The notes beneath the pieces were generated by a model. The model had not been told where the DNA came from and did not search any database. It saw only the letters and a program-made list of their open reading frames with translations. Shown here in pieces: positions 26,145 through 33,143 of a stretch of 42,809 bases of DNA (positions within the stretch are counted from its first letter, which is position 1; each line of letters begins with the position of its first letter). The stretch comes from Oscillospiraceae bacterium (lineage in GTDB: Bacteria > Bacillota > Clostridia > Oscillospirales > Ruminococcaceae): NCBI GenBank assembly GCA_018110905.1, contig JAGBAZ010000024.1, positions 1 through 42,809 on the forward strand, given 5' to 3'. The position numbers and the translations under genes were made by a program.

Positions 26145-26648
26145 TTGAATAAAGGTATTGTAAGACTTTATACCGGCGACGGAAAAGGAAAAACAACAAT
26201 GGCCCTTGGTCTTGCGTTAAGAGTTGCCGGAGAGGGAAGACGCATCTTTGTCGGACAATTCATCAAAGATGATCCAAAGGGAGATATAATGGCGCTCCGG
26301 AAAGCGATTCCGGGGATCGTTACCGCCCAGTTCGGCTGCGGAACCGGCTGTATTGCCGGAAGAGAACCGGATAAAACAGATCTGGACTGCGCCAAAAAAG
26401 GGCTTGAAAGAGCAAAACAGGCGCTTAAAAGTGCAAGTTTCGGCCTTGTTGTCCTTGATGAAATAACGATTCCGATGTATTTCGGTCTTGTTACAATAAA
26501 AGATATTGAAGAGCTTATTTCGCTTAAAACTCCGGGAACGGAACTTGTTTTTACCGGCCGCTATGCTTCCGAGAAACTCAAAAAACTTTGCGATATGGTA
26601 ACGGTTGTTGAAAGCGAAAAAATGCCTAAGCATGTTCCGGAACTTTGA
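26145..26648 (+). CDS. cobO: Cob(I)yrinic acid a,c-diamide adenosyltransferase (CobA/CobO type)
   Basis: A 167-residue enzyme that transfers the adenosyl group of ATP to Co(I) corrinoids, making adenosylcobalamin or its precursors. P-loop RLYTGDGKGKTTMALGLAL at the N-terminus, FGLVVLDEIT as the Walker B-like strand, ELVFTGRYA near the end; all typical of the CobA/CobO/BtuR family. TTG 26145 with a textbook SD (AAAGGAGGTG). Slightly short (family about 170-200) but the core is complete. It has its own promoter. A B12 riboswitch begins just downstream rather than upstream, so this gene is not its target. Confidence 0.9.
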   Translation: MNKGIVRLYTGDGKGKTTMALGLALRVAGEGRRIFVGQFIKDDPKGDIMALRKAIPGIVTAQFGCGTGCIAGREPDKTDLDCAKKGLERAKQALKSASFGLVVLDEITIPMYFGLVTIKDIEELISLKTPGTELVFTGRYASEKLKKLCDMVTVVESEKMPKHVPEL

Positions 26649-26669
26649 TTTTTTTCAGCAAGTTCGGAC

Positions 26670-26698
26670 TTGCAGAAAAACTGCTGTGATGATAAAAT
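26670..26698 (+). promoter_or_regulatory. SigA-type promoter of the B12 riboswitch transcript
   Basis: TTGCAG (26670-26675), 17 nt, TAAAAT (26693-26698). Gives the riboswitch its own transcript starting near 26705. Confidence 0.6.
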
Positions 26699-26724
26699 AA
26701 AATTGCAGTTTGAAAAGTGAATAG

Positions 26725-26900
26725 CGTGGGTCTTATGGTTGCCTTAATGGCTTTCGTAAATTTGCGAAAGGGAAAACGGTGAGAATCCGTTACTGTTACC
26801 TCAACTGTATTTGCCGACGAAGAAGGCATTGTGCCACTGTTTTGGAAAAATGGGAAGGCGCCTTCCGAGGATGAAGCATAAGTCAGGATAATTTCCGTAA
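26725..26900 (+). ncRNA. Cobalamin riboswitch (AdoCbl type)
   Basis: Conserved elements appear in the right order: GAAAGGGAAAACGGTGAGAA with AATCCGTTACTG, the B12 box GCCACTG (26833-26839), TGGGAAGGCG, and GATGAAGCATAAGTCAGGA. Together these fit the cobalamin aptamer consensus. The usual target would be a corrinoid transporter or biosynthesis gene; here no such gene follows before two terminators (26961 and 26994). No useful small reading frame was found after the aptamer: the only ATG (26951) is followed at once by a stop. Ends are approximate. Confidence 0.9.
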
Positions 26901-26960
26901 GATCGTTTTTTCTCGGGTTAAGGGGAGTCCACGGTTTTAATATCCATAGATGTAATCAAA

Positions 26961-26989
26961 GGGCTGTCAGATAACTGACAGCCCTTTTT
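26961..26989 (+). terminator. Terminator closing the riboswitch transcript
   Basis: GGGCTGTCAG-ATAA-CTGACAGCCC (26961-26984), then T5. Probably the riboswitch expression platform or simply its end. Confidence 0.9.
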
Positions 26990-26993
26990 AAGC

Positions 26994-27031
26994 AAAAACG
27001 GACTTTTCCGAAACGGGAAAAGTCCGTTTTT
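26994..27031. terminator. Second, bidirectional terminator
   Basis: AAAAACGGACTTTTCC paired with GGAAAAGTCCGTTTTT around a short loop. Isolates the riboswitch unit from the AraC-type gene. Confidence 0.85.
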
Positions 27032-27068
27032 GCTTTTTTTATATAAATAACTGTCATCTCCATTTTGC

Positions 27069-27104
27069 CGGCGTAAAAGATTTCTCACTCCTGCTTTTGC
27101 GCCG
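27069..27104 (+). promoter_or_regulatory. Inverted repeat upstream of the AraC-type gene
   Basis: CGGCGTAAAAG (27069-27079) pairs with CTTTTGCGCCG (27094-27104), 11 bp with one wobble. It lies 36 nt before the start codon and could be an operator or a leader hairpin. Confidence 0.35.
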
Positions 27105-27140
27105 ACCTCCCGAAAAATTTCTTCGAAAGAAGGTTTATAT

Positions 27141-27458
27141 ATGGATTACAGGGAAAGCATTGAAAAAACAAAGGAATTTATAAAAAGCCACCTTTCCGAT
27201 GAACTTACCGCCGAAACTATCGCTTCGAACGCAGGCTATTCGGTTTTTCATTTCTGCCGGGTTTTTAAGGAAGAAACCGGAAAAAGCCTTATGAGCTATG
27301 TTCGGGAAAAACGTCTTGAACTTGCGGAAAACGATATTGAAAAAGGCGTAGCAACCCTTGATGTTGCCCTTAAATACGGTTTTGAAACTTCAAGCGGATT
27401 TTCAAGAGCTTATGAACGAAAATTCGGCAAAAGACCAACGCAAAAACTGCATGCATAA
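27141..27458 (+). CDS. AraC-family HTH-only transcription regulator
   Basis: A 105-residue protein made only of the AraC/XylS DNA-binding domain: first helix-turn-helix LTAETIASNAGYSVFHFCRVFKEETG and second TLDVALKYGFETSSGFSRAYERKFG, each here longer than a motif but visible as ASNAGYSVFHFCRVF and GYSVFHF/GFETSSGFSRA. FGKRPTQ is the usual end. No effector domain is present, like SoxS/MarA-type regulators. Target unknown; the glyoxalase-like gene follows beyond a terminator. SD AGAAGG before ATG 27141. Confidence 0.9.
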   Translation: MDYRESIEKTKEFIKSHLSDELTAETIASNAGYSVFHFCRVFKEETGKSLMSYVREKRLELAENDIEKGVATLDVALKYGFETSSGFSRAYERKFGKRPTQKLHA

Positions 27459-27466
27459 AATATAAG

Positions 27467-27494
27467 ACGGCGGGATTGATACCGCCGTTTTTTT
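27467..27494 (+). terminator. Terminator after the AraC-type gene
   Basis: ACGGCGG (27467-27473) with CCGCCGT (27482-27488), then a T-run. Confidence 0.85.
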
Positions 27495-27530
27495 ATGATA
27501 ATATAAAATTATAAAAAGGAGTGAGTTTTG

Positions 27531-27905
27531 ATGAACCTTATTCACCATATTGCGATAATTTGTTCTGATAAAGATTCGGCAATGGATTTTTATGTCAATA
27601 AGCTCGGATTTTCGATAATTCGTGAAAATTACCGTCCGGAAAGGGACGATTGGAAAATCGATTTAAAGCTGAACGATGAAACGGCAATCGAACTTTTTAT
27701 TATGAAAAACCACCCGGAAAGGCTTTCGCCGGAAAGCTACGGCCTTCGTCACATTGCATTTAAAGTTGATGATGTGGATTCCGCCGTGAAGGAACTTGAA
27801 TCAAAAGGAATAATCTGCGAACCGGTAAGGATCGATGAATTTACCGGGGGAAAAGCAACTTTTTTCAAAGATCCGGACGGCCTTCCGCTTGAGATACATG
27901 AATAA
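27531..27905 (+). CDS. VOC-family glyoxalase-like protein (GloA2/YaeR type)
   Basis: A 124-residue vicinal-oxygen-chelate protein, two beta-alpha-beta-beta-beta units. IHHIAIICSDKDSAMDFYV carries the first metal His; AIELFIM the first Glu; LRHIAFKVDDVDSAV the second His; DPDGLPLEIHE the second Glu. All four ligands are therefore present. Closest to the YaeR/GloA2 group annotated as lactoylglutathione lyase-like, whose true substrate is uncertain. ATG 27531 behind AAAAGGAGTGA; a TTG directly before it is ignored. Confidence 0.88.
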   Translation: MNLIHHIAIICSDKDSAMDFYVNKLGFSIIRENYRPERDDWKIDLKLNDETAIELFIMKNHPERLSPESYGLRHIAFKVDDVDSAVKELESKGIICEPVRIDEFTGGKATFFKDPDGLPLEIHE

Positions 27906-27910
27906 AAACA

Positions 27911-27942
27911 AAAAAGCAGCAGACATTTTGTCTGCTGCTTTT
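27911..27942. terminator. Terminator after the glyoxalase-like gene
   Basis: AAAAGCAGCAGACA-TTT-TGTCTGCTGCTTTT, a 14-bp stem with A and T flanks. Confidence 0.9.
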
Positions 27943-27955
27943 CAGCTGAAGTGTT

Positions 27956-28014
27956 TTGACAATAATGATACGGTTTCATATGGTTTCAAAAGGTTTCACT
28001 CAAAAATGAAACTA
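27956..28014. repeat. Three 10-bp-phased GGTTTCA repeats plus an inverted copy
   Basis: GGTTTCA occurs at 27972, 27982 and 27992, exactly 10 nt apart, and TGAAAC follows a few bases later. A consensus -35 (TTGACA, 27956-27961) with TATGGT 17 nt downstream (27979-27984) overlaps the repeats. On the minus strand the last repeat and the inverted copy form a weak hairpin followed by CTTTT, which could end the membrane-protein transcript. No plus-strand gene follows. Confidence 0.5.
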
Positions 28015-28057
28015 TGATAAGAGAGGCGAGCCCGTCAAAGTTTTTAACGTGATTGCC

Positions 28058-28678
28058 TCACGGAGATGCGGTAATCGACATGTTCTTCTTTTTTCGTTTT
28101 ATATACGCAAGAATAAAAAGGATATCAAGAGTAGGCAACAATATACTAATCAAGCTGATAATCCAAATACCTCTTCCAAAATAAACAGGAATAGAAATTG
28201 CATCACCGATACACTTTGCAATAAAAATAATCAATACAATGGGTTTGATTGGATAATCCTTTTTGTGGAAGTAGATAAGCCAAAAGATTTCACCTACAAA
28301 TGTGTTGAAATACGAAAAGAAAAACATCCACCCTTTGTAAATCGCGAGATAATACATAATGCAAGTCATTGTGCAAACCGCAATAAGGTATAACCATTTA
28401 CTCTCCGAGGAAGTATTGCTAATCTTTAGTACAACATAAATAATGGCTATTTCTATTATTGTCCAATACGAATAAGCTGCGGTAACATAATTAATAGAAA
28501 ATCCGCCGCCGATAATGAAACCAAGCCACATGGAAAATTCAAAAGGCGCAATGATTAATTGTGTGCTGGAAGGAATCAACGGATACTTGTATTTGACGGT
28601 TCCAATCAAAACAAGGGTGTATGTCACAATCCATAGCAGACACATTGTGGCATCCAAATATGTACGAATATTTTCCAT
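28058..28678 (-). CDS. Polytopic membrane protein, unrecognised; possibly PaxB-like terpene cyclase fold
   Basis: A 206-residue protein with about seven membrane helices and a basic C-terminal tail (YIKRKKKN). SD AAGGAG precedes the start at 28678. I do not recognise it with confidence. Its helix pattern, the W/Y-rich first helices, PFEFSMW in the third and GEIFW in the fifth recall the fungal PaxB-type and bacterial transmembrane terpene cyclase family, but this rests on memory of general pattern only. It lies directly downstream of tRNA-Pro and its terminator, with almost no room for a promoter except a possible extended -10 (TGATACAAT) inside the terminator hairpin. More A/T-rich than neighbouring genes, so possibly acquired. 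Confidence 0.6.
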   Translation of the reverse strand: MENIRTYLDATMCLLWIVTYTLVLIGTVKYKYPLIPSSTQLIIAPFEFSMWLGFIIGGGFSINYVTAAYSYWTIIEIAIIYVVLKISNTSSESKWLYLIAVCTMTCIMYYLAIYKGWMFFFSYFNTFVGEIFWLIYFHKKDYPIKPIVLIIFIAKCIGDAISIPVYFGRGIWIISLISILLPTLDILFILAYIKRKKKNMSITASP

Positions 28679-28692
28679 CAGTCTATGAACTC

Positions 28693-28742
28693 CTTAAAAA
28701 ATACACTCCTACCTTGATAACTATTGTATCAAAATAGGAGTG
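28693..28742 (-). terminator. Terminator of tRNA-Pro
   Basis: On the minus strand CACTCCTA pairs with TAGGAGTG, enclosing TTGATA/TATCAA, followed by TATTTTTT. It sits between the tRNA 3' end and the SD of the membrane-protein gene. Confidence 0.75.
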
Positions 28743-28748
28743 CAAATT

Positions 28749-28824
28749 TGGTCGAAGTGGCGAGACTCGAACTCACGGCTTCCAGTACCCGAAACTGGCG
28801 CGCTACCACCTGCGCTACACCTCG
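28749..28824 (-). tRNA. tRNA-Pro (anticodon CGG)
   Basis: A complete cloverleaf on the minus strand: acceptor CGAGGTG/CACTTCG with one G-U pair, D-stem GCGC/GCGC, anticodon stem CCAGT/ACTGG with loop TTCGGGT (anticodon CGG, decoding CCG), T-stem GTGAG/CTCGC with TTCGAGT loop, discriminator A and encoded CCA. 76 nt. Has its own consensus promoter and terminator. Confidence 0.96.
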
Positions 28825-28835
28825 ATAGCTTTATT

Positions 28836-28864
28836 ATTATATCGAAAAGAAAGCCCTTTGTCAA
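28836..28864 (-). promoter_or_regulatory. Consensus SigA promoter of tRNA-Pro
   Basis: On the minus strand: TTGACA (28864-28859), 17 nt, TATAAT (28841-28836), both perfect. Transcription should start a few bases before the tRNA 5' end. Confidence 0.92.
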
Positions 28865-29018
28865 GAATAATTTGTTAAATTATAAAATGTCTTTTCAAAG
28901 ATGAATAAATTTAAAGTAAATTAACAAATTCTTTTAAAGTTTTTACCAAAAACGTTCCAAAATATAGTATAATATATTTGTAAGATGAAAACACGCTGAA
29001 TATTAAGGGAGAAACAAA

Positions 29019-29426
29019 ATGAACATTGCAAAAATAATGATTCCGAAAATATCAACTGCTTTTCTTTATGAAAATAACACCGTTCGTCAGGGACTTGAAA
29101 AATTCATGCGTTATGGCTACACCGCCGTTCCGGTCCTTGATGAAAACGGAATTTATGCCGGAACAGTCACCGAAGGGGACTTTCTTCGCCATATAATGAA
29201 TCTTCAGAGCGCCGAAATGAAAGACCATGAATCCTATTACATAAAAGATATCATAAGAAAGGATTTCTGCCCTTCGCTTTTAATTGCTGCGGAACAGGAA
29301 GACGTTATTGTTGCGGTTTCGAACCAGAACTTTGTTCCGATTGTTGACGGCCGCGGCGCTTTTTGCGGAATCATCACCCGTAAAGGTGTTATAGAAGACC
29401 TTGCAAAACAGCTTGGCAAAGAATAA
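29019..29426 (+). CDS. CBS-domain pair protein
   Basis: A 135-residue protein consisting of two CBS domains: IMIPKISTAFLYENNTVRQG with YGYTAVPVLDENGIYAGTV (first), and a second ending FVPIVDGRGAFCGIITRKGVIE. Stand-alone CBS pairs bind adenine nucleotides or cyclic di-AMP and regulate partners; which ligand applies here is not visible. Preceded by a perfect -10 (TATAAT, 28968-28973) without a clear -35. SD AAGGGAG. Confidence 0.9.
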   Translation: MNIAKIMIPKISTAFLYENNTVRQGLEKFMRYGYTAVPVLDENGIYAGTVTEGDFLRHIMNLQSAEMKDHESYYIKDIIRKDFCPSLLIAAEQEDVIVAVSNQNFVPIVDGRGAFCGIITRKGVIEDLAKQLGKE

Positions 29427-29435
29427 AAAAGGTTT

Positions 29436-29464
29436 GCGGCGGGCAAAAGCCCGCCGCTTTTTTG
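29436..29464 (+). terminator. Terminator after the CBS gene
   Basis: GCGGCGGGC-AAAA-GCCCGCCGC (29436-29457), then a T-run. Confidence 0.9.
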
Positions 29465-29493
29465 TTGTAAAAAAAGCTTCTCTATGATATAAT
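29465..29493 (+). promoter_or_regulatory. SigA-type promoter of the second rRNA methyltransferase gene
   Basis: TTGTAA (29465-29470), 17 nt, TATAAT (29488-29493), directly behind the terminator. Confidence 0.8.
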
Positions 29494-29525
29494 TTTTGCA
29501 GAATATCTTTAAAGGATGTGTTTTA

Positions 29526-30773
29526 ATGCCAAGCGTTTGCGTTGTTGCAAAAAAATGCGGAGGATGCCGCTATACCGGTGTGCCTTACCCGGAACAGCTT
29601 GAGATGAAACAAAAAAACGAGGAGGAACTACTTGGAAAATTCGGAAAGCTTGAAAGAATAATCGGAATGCGCTATCCATGTTTTTATCGTAACAAGGTTA
29701 CCGCCGCTTTCGGAAAAGACAAAAAAGGCAATATAATCTGCGGAACCTATCAGGAAGGTACCCATTATATTGTCCAGGTGGACAAATGCCTTATCGAGGA
29801 CGAAAAATGCCAGGAGATAATCCGCAGCATCCGCGGACTTTTAAAAGGTTTTAAAATGGAACCTTTCAATGAGGATACCGGAAAAGGTCTTTTGCGCCAT
29901 GTTCTTGTCCGCAGGGGAATCAAAACGGGAGAGATCATGGTCGTTCTTGTTCTCGGAACCCATGTTTTTCCTTCCGGAAACAACTTTGTTAAGGAACTTC
30001 TCAAACTCCATCCGGAAATTTCCACCGTTGTTATCAATATCAACGAAAAACGCACCAGCATGGTACTTGGCGAAAGGGAAAAGGTTTCCTTTGGAAAAGG
30101 TTATATAACCGATGAACTTTGCGGTTGCCGCTTCAGAATTTCGCCCAGTTCTTTCTACCAGATAAACCCGATACAAACCGAAGTGCTTTATAATAAAGCA
30201 ATAGAATTTGCCGGCCTTACCGGAAAGGAAAGCGTAATCGATGCTTATTGCGGAATCGGAACCATCGGAATGGTTGCCGCAAAAAAAGCGAAAAGTGTCA
30301 TCGGCGTTGAACTCAACGGAAACGCCGTTCGCGATGCAAGAATGAACGCAAAGGAAAACAAAATCGAAAACATCGAATTTTTTAAAGGCGATGCGGGCGA
30401 TTTTATGGTAAAAATGGCCGCCGGAAGGGAAAAAGCGGACGTTGTTTTTATGGATCCGCCAAGGGCCGGAAGCACCGAGGAATTTCTGACCGCTGTAAAA
30501 ATTCTTTCCCCAAAAAAACTTGTCTATGTTTCATGCAATCCGGTAACTCTTTCCCGCGACCTTGAATTTATAACAAAAAACGGCTATGAGGTCAAAAAAA
30601 TCCAGCCGGTGGATATGTTCCCTTTTACCGACCATTGCGAAACAGTTGTGCTGCTTACCAGAGAGGAAAAACGCGATTTTGTCAAAAAAACTTTTGAGAA
30701 AAAAAGATTCGATAAAAAATCGAACAGCAGAAAACCTGATTACAGAAAGAAAAAAGATATGCAGCGTGCATAA
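29526..30773 (+). CDS. RlmD/RlmCD-like RNA m5U methyltransferase, TRAM-less
   Basis: A 415-residue TrmA/RumA-family enzyme. Starts with the Fe-S motif (CVVAKKCGGC) with no TRAM domain before it; then CGTYQEGTHYIVQVDKC, split here as VDKCLI for the fourth Cys, SAM-binding IDAYCGIGTIGMVAA, VFMDPPRAGSTEEF, and catalytic Cys337 in YVSCNPVTLSRD. The C-terminus is a Lys/Arg-rich tail (KKRFDKKSNSRKPDYRKKK) probably binding RNA. ATG 29526 is chosen with AAAGGATG as SD and lies 33 nt after the -10; the frame is open slightly further 5'. The full-length paralogue is at 15184. Confidence 0.9.
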   Translation: MPSVCVVAKKCGGCRYTGVPYPEQLEMKQKNEEELLGKFGKLERIIGMRYPCFYRNKVTAAFGKDKKGNIICGTYQEGTHYIVQVDKCLIEDEKCQEIIRSIRGLLKGFKMEPFNEDTGKGLLRHVLVRRGIKTGEIMVVLVLGTHVFPSGNNFVKELLKLHPEISTVVININEKRTSMVLGEREKVSFGKGYITDELCGCRFRISPSSFYQINPIQTEVLYNKAIEFAGLTGKESVIDAYCGIGTIGMVAAKKAKSVIGVELNGNAVRDARMNAKENKIENIEFFKGDAGDFMVKMAAGREKADVVFMDPPRAGSTEEFLTAVKILSPKKLVYVSCNPVTLSRDLEFITKNGYEVKKIQPVDMFPFTDHCETVVLLTREEKRDFVKKTFEKKRFDKKSNSRKPDYRKKKDMQRA

Positions 30774-30827
30774 TTATTCGCGTTATGCAGGAAAAGATAA
30801 ATATTTTTGCAAAAATCGAAAAAAGAC

Positions 30828-30856
30828 TTGACTTTTTCACTGAATATTGGTAGTAT
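30828..30856 (+). promoter_or_regulatory. SigA-type promoter of the T-box operon
   Basis: TTGACT (30828-30833), 17 nt, TAGTAT (30851-30856). Confidence 0.75.
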
Positions 30857-30862
30857 AGGTTA

Positions 30863-31142
30863 CATAATTTCATAGCCAACTAAATGCGTTTGAGCAGAAA
30901 GAGTAGGGCGGAGAAAAGCTTCAGAGAATTGCCGGTTGGTGCGAGGCAAAAGCGTAATATCCGTTCCGAAGTTCATTCTGCGAGCAGTGTGTTGAAAATT
31001 GCAGTAGATACAACGGGTGCGACCGTTACATCGCTAAGACTTTTAAGCCTATTAAGGTTCCGGTTGCGAGGCCGGTACGAAAGCAGAGTGGTATCGCGGA
31101 TTTTGTTTGTTCGTCCCTGCATGTTTTGCGGGGACTTTTTTT
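30863..31142 (+). ncRNA. T-box leader, specifier read as UUC (Phe)
   Basis: Stem I base GCAGAA (30894-30899) pairs with TTCTGC (30976-30981); AGTA (30902-30905) forms the 5' side of the specifier loop; GGGCGGA (30906-30912) pairs with TCCGTTC (30960-30966). AGAGA and GGTTGGTGCGA are the distal elements. The 3' side of the specifier loop reads CGAAG-TTC-A, so the codon is TTC (30972-30974). The T-box core AGAGTGGTATCGCGG (31085-31099) has TGGT, fitting a tRNA with discriminator A such as tRNA-Phe. A terminator, GTCCCTGC/GCGGGGAC then T7, ends it (31113-31142). Confidence 0.9.
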
Positions 31143-31211
31143 ATTCAGTATTTAATTAGCCCCAAAAGAGGTTTTTAAATAAACAAATTTTAAATTTTGG
31201 AGGTAACCAAA

Positions 31212-32186
31212 ATGAAAAAAGTTCTTGCAGTTATTATGGCACTTGTAATGATGCTTGCAGTTTCCGGCTGCGGAAACACCGCTGATGACGGCGTTGTAAC
31301 CGTCGGCGTAATCCAGTTTATGCAGCACGCTTCCCTTGATGAAGCTTACCAGGGCTTTGTAGACGGCCTTGCAGAAGCAGGCTATGTTGAAGGCGAAAAT
31401 CTTAAAATCGATTTCCAGAACGCTTCCGGCGAAGTTGGCAACTGCCAGCAGATCTGCGATATCTTTGCAAACAGCGGAATTGATCTTGCTCTTGCAATCG
31501 CAACTCCCGCAGCACAGTCCGCAGTTAACGTTTTCCAGGAAACCGATATTCCTGTTTTCTTCACCGCAGTAACCGATGCAGTCGGTGCAGGACTTGTTGA
31601 ATCCAACGAAGCTCCCGGCAAAAACGTAACCGGAACTCTTGATATGCCCGTTATTGCAGACCAGATCGCAGTTATTAAAGACGTTCTTCCCGATGCACAG
31701 AAAATTGCAATTCTCTATACTTCCAGCGAACCCAACTCCGCAATCCAGGCAGACGAAGCAAAACTTGCAGCAGAAGCTCTTGGAATGGAAGTAATTATCC
31801 AGACTTCTTCCTCTTCCAACGATATTCCCCAGGTTATTTCTTCCGTAGTCGGAAGTGTTGACGCAATTTATATTCCTTCCGATAACGCATTTGCTTCCGC
31901 AATGGCAACCGTAAACCAGACTGCTGTTGAAAACCAGATCCCTGTTTTCTGCGCTGTTGAAGCAATGATCGCCGAAGGCGGAATTGCAACCACCGCAATC
32001 GATTACTATGAACTCGGAAAACAAACCGCTGCACAGGCTGTCCGCGTTCTTAACGGCGAATCCGCTTCCGAAATCGCTGTTGAAACCCAGAAAGAATGTG
32101 CTCTTGTTGTCAACAAAACCTTCGCAGAAAGCGTTGGCGTTGAAATTCCCGCGGAAGTTCTTGAAAACGCCGCAACCGTATATTAA
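31212..32186 (+). CDS. ABC importer substrate-binding lipoprotein (TrpX-like)
   Basis: A 324-residue lipoprotein with signal and lipobox (MLAVSGCGN). The mature part is a type I periplasmic-binding fold of the ABC_sub_bind (TrpX) family: VTVGVIQFMQHASLDEAYQG, DLALAIATPAAQSA, VPVFFTAVTDAVGAGLV-type motif IPVFFTAVTDAVGAGLV, KIAILYTSSEPNS and YIPSDNAFASA. It captures the substrate for the permease and ATPase that follow. ATG 31212 is used with GGAGGT (31199-31204) as SD. The T-box with a Phe specifier suggests an aromatic amino acid, perhaps phenylalanine rather than tryptophan. Codon bias (GCA, CTT, GAA) suggests strong expression. Confidence 0.88.
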   Translation: MKKVLAVIMALVMMLAVSGCGNTADDGVVTVGVIQFMQHASLDEAYQGFVDGLAEAGYVEGENLKIDFQNASGEVGNCQQICDIFANSGIDLALAIATPAAQSAVNVFQETDIPVFFTAVTDAVGAGLVESNEAPGKNVTGTLDMPVIADQIAVIKDVLPDAQKIAILYTSSEPNSAIQADEAKLAAEALGMEVIIQTSSSSNDIPQVISSVVGSVDAIYIPSDNAFASAMATVNQTAVENQIPVFCAVEAMIAEGGIATTAIDYYELGKQTAAQAVRVLNGESASEIAVETQKECALVVNKTFAESVGVEIPAEVLENAATVY

Positions 32187-32213
32187 TAATTAGATTAGGA
32201 TGTTATTGTTTAA

Positions 32214-33143
32214 ATGAATATTATGAGCTGGCTCTGGGATATCCAGGGCGGCGCCACCCTTGGTGTAATCTGGGCAATAATGGCGCTTGGACTTTATCTT
32301 ACATATCGAGTACTTAATTATGCGGACCTTACCGTTGACGGAAGCCTTACCCTTGGCGGAGCTGTTTCCGCGGTTTGCGTTGCCGCCGGTGTTTCTCCTA
32401 TTCTTGCAATTCTTATCGCAACAATAAGCGGAATGGCCGCCGGTTCCGTAACCGGTTTTCTCCATACAAAATTCAAAATTCCGGATCTTCTTGCCGGAAT
32501 TTTGACCCAGTTTGCACTTTATTCAATAAACCTTCGTATTATGGGAAAAGCAAACTTCGGCCTTCTTAACGAAGTTACCCTTTTCAGCCAGATCAAAGCT
32601 CTTGGAATTCCTTCCAAATGGGCGGGTCTTCTTGTCGGTGTTGTTTTTGCGGTTGTTCTCATAATCGCAGTTTATTGCTTCTTCGGAACCGAAATCGGAT
32701 GCGCTCTCCGTGCAACCGGCAATAATCCCCATATGGTAAGAGCAATGGGCGCAAATACCAAGGTCTATATAGTTCTCGGTCTTATTGTAGGCAACGGACT
32801 TGTTGCAATGTCCGGTGCTCTTCTTGCACAGTACCAGGGTTATGCCGATATCAACATGGGCGTAGGTACAATCGTAATCGGTCTTGCGGCCATTATGATA
32901 GGCGAAGTTCTTTTTAGTAAAAAAACCTATTTCCACCGTCTTGCGGGCGTTGTGATCGGTTCTGTCGTTTACAGAATAATAATTGCCTTTGTTCTCAGAA
33001 TCAGCCTTACCGCGGATACCGTTATCAAAATCACCGCGGACGATATGAAACTTATCACAGCAATAATCGTTGTGATCGCTCTTATTGCGCCCGGTCTTAA
33101 AGATTCCGCCGTTGCAAAGCTTTCCGGAAAGGAGGGTGATTAA
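32214..33143 (+). CDS. ABC importer permease (TrpY-like, branched-chain permease family)
   Basis: A 309-residue integral membrane protein with eight to nine helices, of the BPD_transp_2 (LivH/RbsC-like) family as in TrpY. Features: NYADLTVDGSLTLGGAVSAV at the end of the first helices, TKFKIPDLLAGILTQFALYS, the cytoplasmic coupling-loop region EIGCALRATGNNPHMVRAMG, and GVGTIVIGLAAIMIGEVLF. Sits between the binding protein (27 nt gap) and the ATPase (immediately adjacent). ATG 32214 has a weak SD; ATG 32223 is an alternative. Confidence 0.9.
   Translation: MNIMSWLWDIQGGATLGVIWAIMALGLYLTYRVLNYADLTVDGSLTLGGAVSAVCVAAGVSPILAILIATISGMAAGSVTGFLHTKFKIPDLLAGILTQFALYSINLRIMGKANFGLLNEVTLFSQIKALGIPSKWAGLLVGVVFAVVLIIAVYCFFGTEIGCALRATGNNPHMVRAMGANTKVYIVLGLIVGNGLVAMSGALLAQYQGYADINMGVGTIVIGLAAIMIGEVLFSKKTYFHRLAGVVIGSVVYRIIIAFVLRISLTADTVIKITADDMKLITAIIVVIALIAPGLKDSAVAKLSGKEGD

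Noticed and set aside
26145..26900. Control of the adenosyltransferase gene by the B12 riboswitch
   Set aside because: The aptamer lies downstream of the gene in the same orientation and has its own promoter, so cis control is not possible.
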